Assembly: GCA_026692665.1 (NCBI GenBank)
Contig: JAPLOF010000006.1
Span: 1 to 35,841, forward strand
Length of the DNA: 35,841 nt
Origin: Planctomycetota bacterium
Lineage (GTDB): Bacteria; Planctomycetota; UBA1135; GCA-002686595
Direction of reading: 5' to 3'
Shown: positions 33,707 to 35,841 of the stretch, in pieces
Position numbering within the stretch: position 1 is the first letter of the stretch
Layout of the letters: each line of letters starts with the position of its first letter
Made by a program: the position numbers and the translations under genes
Notes under the pieces: generated by a model
Database searches by the model: none
The model's input: the letters and a program-made list of their open reading frames with translations, nothing else
What the model was told of the DNA's origin: nothing

Positions 33707-35841
33707 TCATTCCTCCCTCAGTGCTCCCGCGAGACGCCGGGGATCCGTGGCGTGCGCGGGCAAGAGGCCTGACACGGCACACGCCGCGACGACGCCGGCG
33801 ATCGTCGTGAACACGACACTCCAGGGCTGGTGGAAGTCGATGGTCCAGCCGAACGACTGGACGTTCACCACGGAGACGATGATGACGCCGACCACGAGCC
33901 CGGCGATCGCGCCGGCGCCCGCGCCGAGCAGCCCGAGGATCGCGGCCTGGCCGACCACGACCCCGCCGACCTGCCAGCGCCCCGCGCCGATCGCGGAGAG
34001 CAGTGCGAGATCGGCGCGCCGCTCGGCGACGAGCGCGTAGAGCACGCTCAGCACGGCGATGACCGCGACGAGCCCGGCGACTCCCTGGAGCGCGGTCGTG
34101 ATGGCGAACGTCCGGTCGAACACGGCCAGCACCTGCCGCTTGATCTCCGAATTCGAGAGGACCTCCAGCTGGAAACGGACGCCCAGCGCGGACTCCAGAT
34201 CGGCACGGGCTGCCTGGAGATCCGCGCCGTCGGGCATGTGGACGCCGATCTGCAGGGGGGCATCGCCGGGGAAGTACGCCAGGAAATCGTCCAGGTCGAT
34301 CGTGACGACGCCGCGGCTGTCGCCGTAGTCGCGGAACACGCCCTCGACGGTCCGCTGGAGCGGGAACCCCGCGACCTCGATCTGGATGCGGGACCCCTGC
34401 GCCACGTCGAAGCGTCGCGCGAACGCCTCGTTGACGAGCGCCCCGCGTCGCTGCTTGGCGCGCGCGATCGCGGCGCCGGGGTCGCTGCCGTCTACGAGCC
34501 GCGGCCCGCCGCGCCGTGCCACGAGGCCCAGGTCGGCGCCCGTGACCGTGATCTTCTCGCCCGTGTGCAGCGCTTCGGCCGCGTGGTAGGGATCGAGGGC
34601 ACCGCGCCCCACGACGGCTGCCGCCGCGTCGAGCACGTCCGGATCCATGCGACCGACCGGGAGACCATCGCGCGACGTGAGCGGACGGATCGTGAAGTCG
34701 GCGCGCAGGCTGCGGTCGCTCCACTCGATGACCGTCTCGCGAAACGAGTACACCATGGCCGCCATCGAGATCGAGAGCGTCACCGCGACACCCACCGCGC
34801 CGGCTGCCCACGCCGCGCGCCGGCGACCGGCCGAGAGCGCCGCGCAGGCGAGCCGGATCGGGGAGGGCAGCGCGCGCACCCGGCTCGCCAGCGCCCCCAA
34901 CGCGTCCACGGCCGGACCGAGTCCGGCGAAGAGCACGCCGAGGACGCTGACCGAGGCGAGGAGCGCCGCCACGGGGAGGCCGCGCCAGGCGGGGAGCTGC
35001 ACGAGCTCGCTCGCGAGGAGCGCGAAGAAGGCCGCGATCCCCAGCGCGATGCGCCGCTCCGCCGGCCGCAGTCTCGACGGCGCTTCGCCGCGCAGGGACT
35101 GGATCGGCGGCGTGCGCGCGCTCTCCACGACGGGCAGCCACGCTGCGAGCAGGGCGACACCGACGCCCAGCCCGACACCGACGAGCACGTGGTCCCAAGC
35201 GAACCGGATCGGGCTCTCGGGGCTCGTGGGGACCACGGTCGCGACGGTCGCGCGCATCTGGGGCAGGAGGGCGCGCGCGCCGACGAACCCGAGCACGGAG
35301 CCCAGCACGCCGCCCAGCGCTCCGATCGTCGCGGCCTCGACGAGGATCGCGCCACGGATCTGGCCCGCGCTCGCGCCCAGGGAGCGCAAGAGCGCGATCG
35401 TGCGGGCGCGCTGCACGACGGAGGTCGCGAGGGTGGTGGCGACGAGGACCGCGCCGACCAGGAGCGAGATGCCCGACAGGGCGGTCAGGTTGAACTCGAG
35501 GCTGCGCACGAGGCCGCGAGCCTCGGCCCCGCGGCGCTCGGGCTCGGTGACGACCGCGCCGCGCGGCAGGAGGGCGCGCACGCGCTCCGCGAGTCCGACG
35601 AGGTCGGTCGCGACGCGCGGAACGATCTCGATGCGGTCGAGGCGGCCCGGCTCGCCGACGATCTCCTGGGCGCGCGCGACGTCGACGAGGACGAGGCGCG
35701 CGAAGGCCGGGCCGCGCGACTCGTCGAGCACGCCCAGCACGCGGATCGGGACGGCCCGTGCGCGCACGTCGAGCACGAACGTGCTGCCGCGCAGAGCGCC
35801 CAGCTCCCGCGCGAGGCCCGCGCCGATCCACGCGCCGTCTC
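33707..35841 (-). CDS. ABC transporter permease, FtsX/MacB type, 5' end missing
   Basis: The frame is open to the right edge, so the N-terminus lies outside; 710 residues are visible. Two FtsX-type membrane blocks are seen, one with LTALSGISLLVGAVLVATTL and a LRSLGASAGQIR coupling helix about 100 residues into the visible part, and a second near the C-terminus with a LLSAIGAGRWQVGG coupling helix. A MacB-like extracytoplasmic domain lies between hydrophobic groups. The whole visible architecture matches long permeases of the LolCE/MacB/AttF group that move lipoproteins or lipids without acting as a channel. No ATPase is in the window; it is probably upstream of 35841. The ATG of the lipocalin-like gene is 3 bases before this gene's stop codon. 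Confidence 0.9.
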   Translation of the reverse strand, partial: DGAWIGAGLARELGALRGSTFVLDVRARAVPIRVLGVLDESRGPAFARLVLVDVARAQEIVGEPGRLDRIEIVPRVATDLVGLAERVRALLPRGAVVTEPERRGAEARGLVRSLEFNLTALSGISLLVGAVLVATTLATSVVQRARTIALLRSLGASAGQIRGAILVEAATIGALGGVLGSVLGFVGARALLPQMRATVATVVPTSPESPIRFAWDHVLVGVGLGVGVALLAAWLPVVESARTPPIQSLRGEAPSRLRPAERRIALGIAAFFALLASELVQLPAWRGLPVAALLASVSVLGVLFAGLGPAVDALGALASRVRALPSPIRLACAALSAGRRRAAWAAGAVGVAVTLSISMAAMVYSFRETVIEWSDRSLRADFTIRPLTSRDGLPVGRMDPDVLDAAAAVVGRGALDPYHAAEALHTGEKITVTGADLGLVARRGGPRLVDGSDPGAAIARAKQRRGALVNEAFARRFDVAQGSRIQIEVAGFPLQRTVEGVFRDYGDSRGVVTIDLDDFLAYFPGDAPLQIGVHMPDGADLQAARADLESALGVRFQLEVLSNSEIKRQVLAVFDRTFAITTALQGVAGLVAVIAVLSVLYALVAERRADLALLSAIGAGRWQVGGVVVGQAAILGLLGAGAGAIAGLVVGVIIVSVVNVQSFGWTIDFHQPWSVVFTTIAGVVAACAVSGLLPAHATDPRRLAGALREE
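33712..33716 (-). promoter_or_regulatory. Ribosome binding site (GGAGG) deciding the AttH-like start
   Basis: Reverse-strand GGAGG lies 7 bases before ATG 33704 and only 1 base before ATG 33710, favouring 33704. It lies in the last codons of the permease gene. Confidence 0.6.

Noticed and set aside
1..35841. CRISPR array, tRNA, rRNA, insertion sequence or integrase
   Set aside because: Reading by eye I saw no short spaced direct repeats, tRNA-like cloverleaf, transposase motifs or terminal inverted repeats. A dedicated tRNA/ncRNA covariance search could still find a small RNA.

Overview
This is a high-GC chromosomal window (roughly 70% G+C) that is densely coded on both strands. The outer-membrane assembly genes (an Omp85/TamA-type barrel and a TamB-type protein) show a diderm bacterium. 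A secreted Cys-rich protein with near-identical Ig-like repeats, a protease carrying PPC-like domains, a sulfatase-superfamily enzyme and many family 4 glycosyltransferases fit a member of the Planctomycetota best. That placement is an inference from gene content; the window has no rRNA or other phylogenetic marker. I found no tRNA, rRNA, CRISPR array, insertion sequence or phage gene, and no gene-free stretch longer than 300 bases.

Layout. (1) Positions 1-1926, plus strand: the 3' part of a large secreted repeat protein that runs off the left edge. (2) Positions 2053-6925, minus strand: a spermidine-synthase-like membrane fusion protein, an extended-SDR epimerase and a trypsin-like protease with two N-terminal PPC-like domains. 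The epimerase stop codon overlaps the protease start codon. (3) From 7123 the plus strand runs unbroken to 22582: an MTA/SAH-nucleosidase-family protein and then a surface-glycan assembly locus. The locus holds a polyprenyl-phosphate sugar-1-phosphate transferase, six GT4 glycosyltransferases, one GT2 glycosyltransferase, a nucleotide-sugar SDR epimerase, a DUF5658-like membrane protein, a 590-residue protein of unrecognised family with a lyase-like layout, and a membrane-anchored alkaline-phosphatase/sulfatase-superfamily enzyme with threonine at the nucleophile position. (4) Positions 22586-35841, minus strand: tamA, tamB, truD, an alpha/beta-hydrolase, an SRPBCC protein, an SDR, an AttH/CrtC-like lipocalin and an FtsX/MacB-type ABC permease that runs off the right edge. 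Many neighbours here overlap by 4 bases (ATGA or GTGA), so it reads as one or two long transcription units.

How the genes fit together. The plus-strand locus can supply nucleotide sugars (epimerase), load the first sugar on undecaprenyl phosphate, extend it with seven glycosyltransferases and modify the product (phosphatase/sulfatase-superfamily enzyme, possibly the 590-residue protein). No flippase, polymerase or export channel is visible, so those must lie elsewhere or the glycan is exported by an unknown route. The minus-strand block on the right joins outer-membrane/envelope assembly (TamA/TamB) with a permease-lipocalin pair resembling the AttEFGH arrangement. The divergent pair at 6925/7123 joins an aminopropyltransferase-like protein with a nucleosidase of the family that removes its by-product methylthioadenosine, though that functional link is an inference.

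The points most worth a second look are the Thr-nucleophile enzyme next to the unknown 590-residue protein, the predicted lipobox on the TamA-like barrel, an SDR lacking its catalytic tyrosine, the near-identical 276-bp repeats, and TAGTCT hexamers that form candidate leaderless promoters from upstream stop codons.
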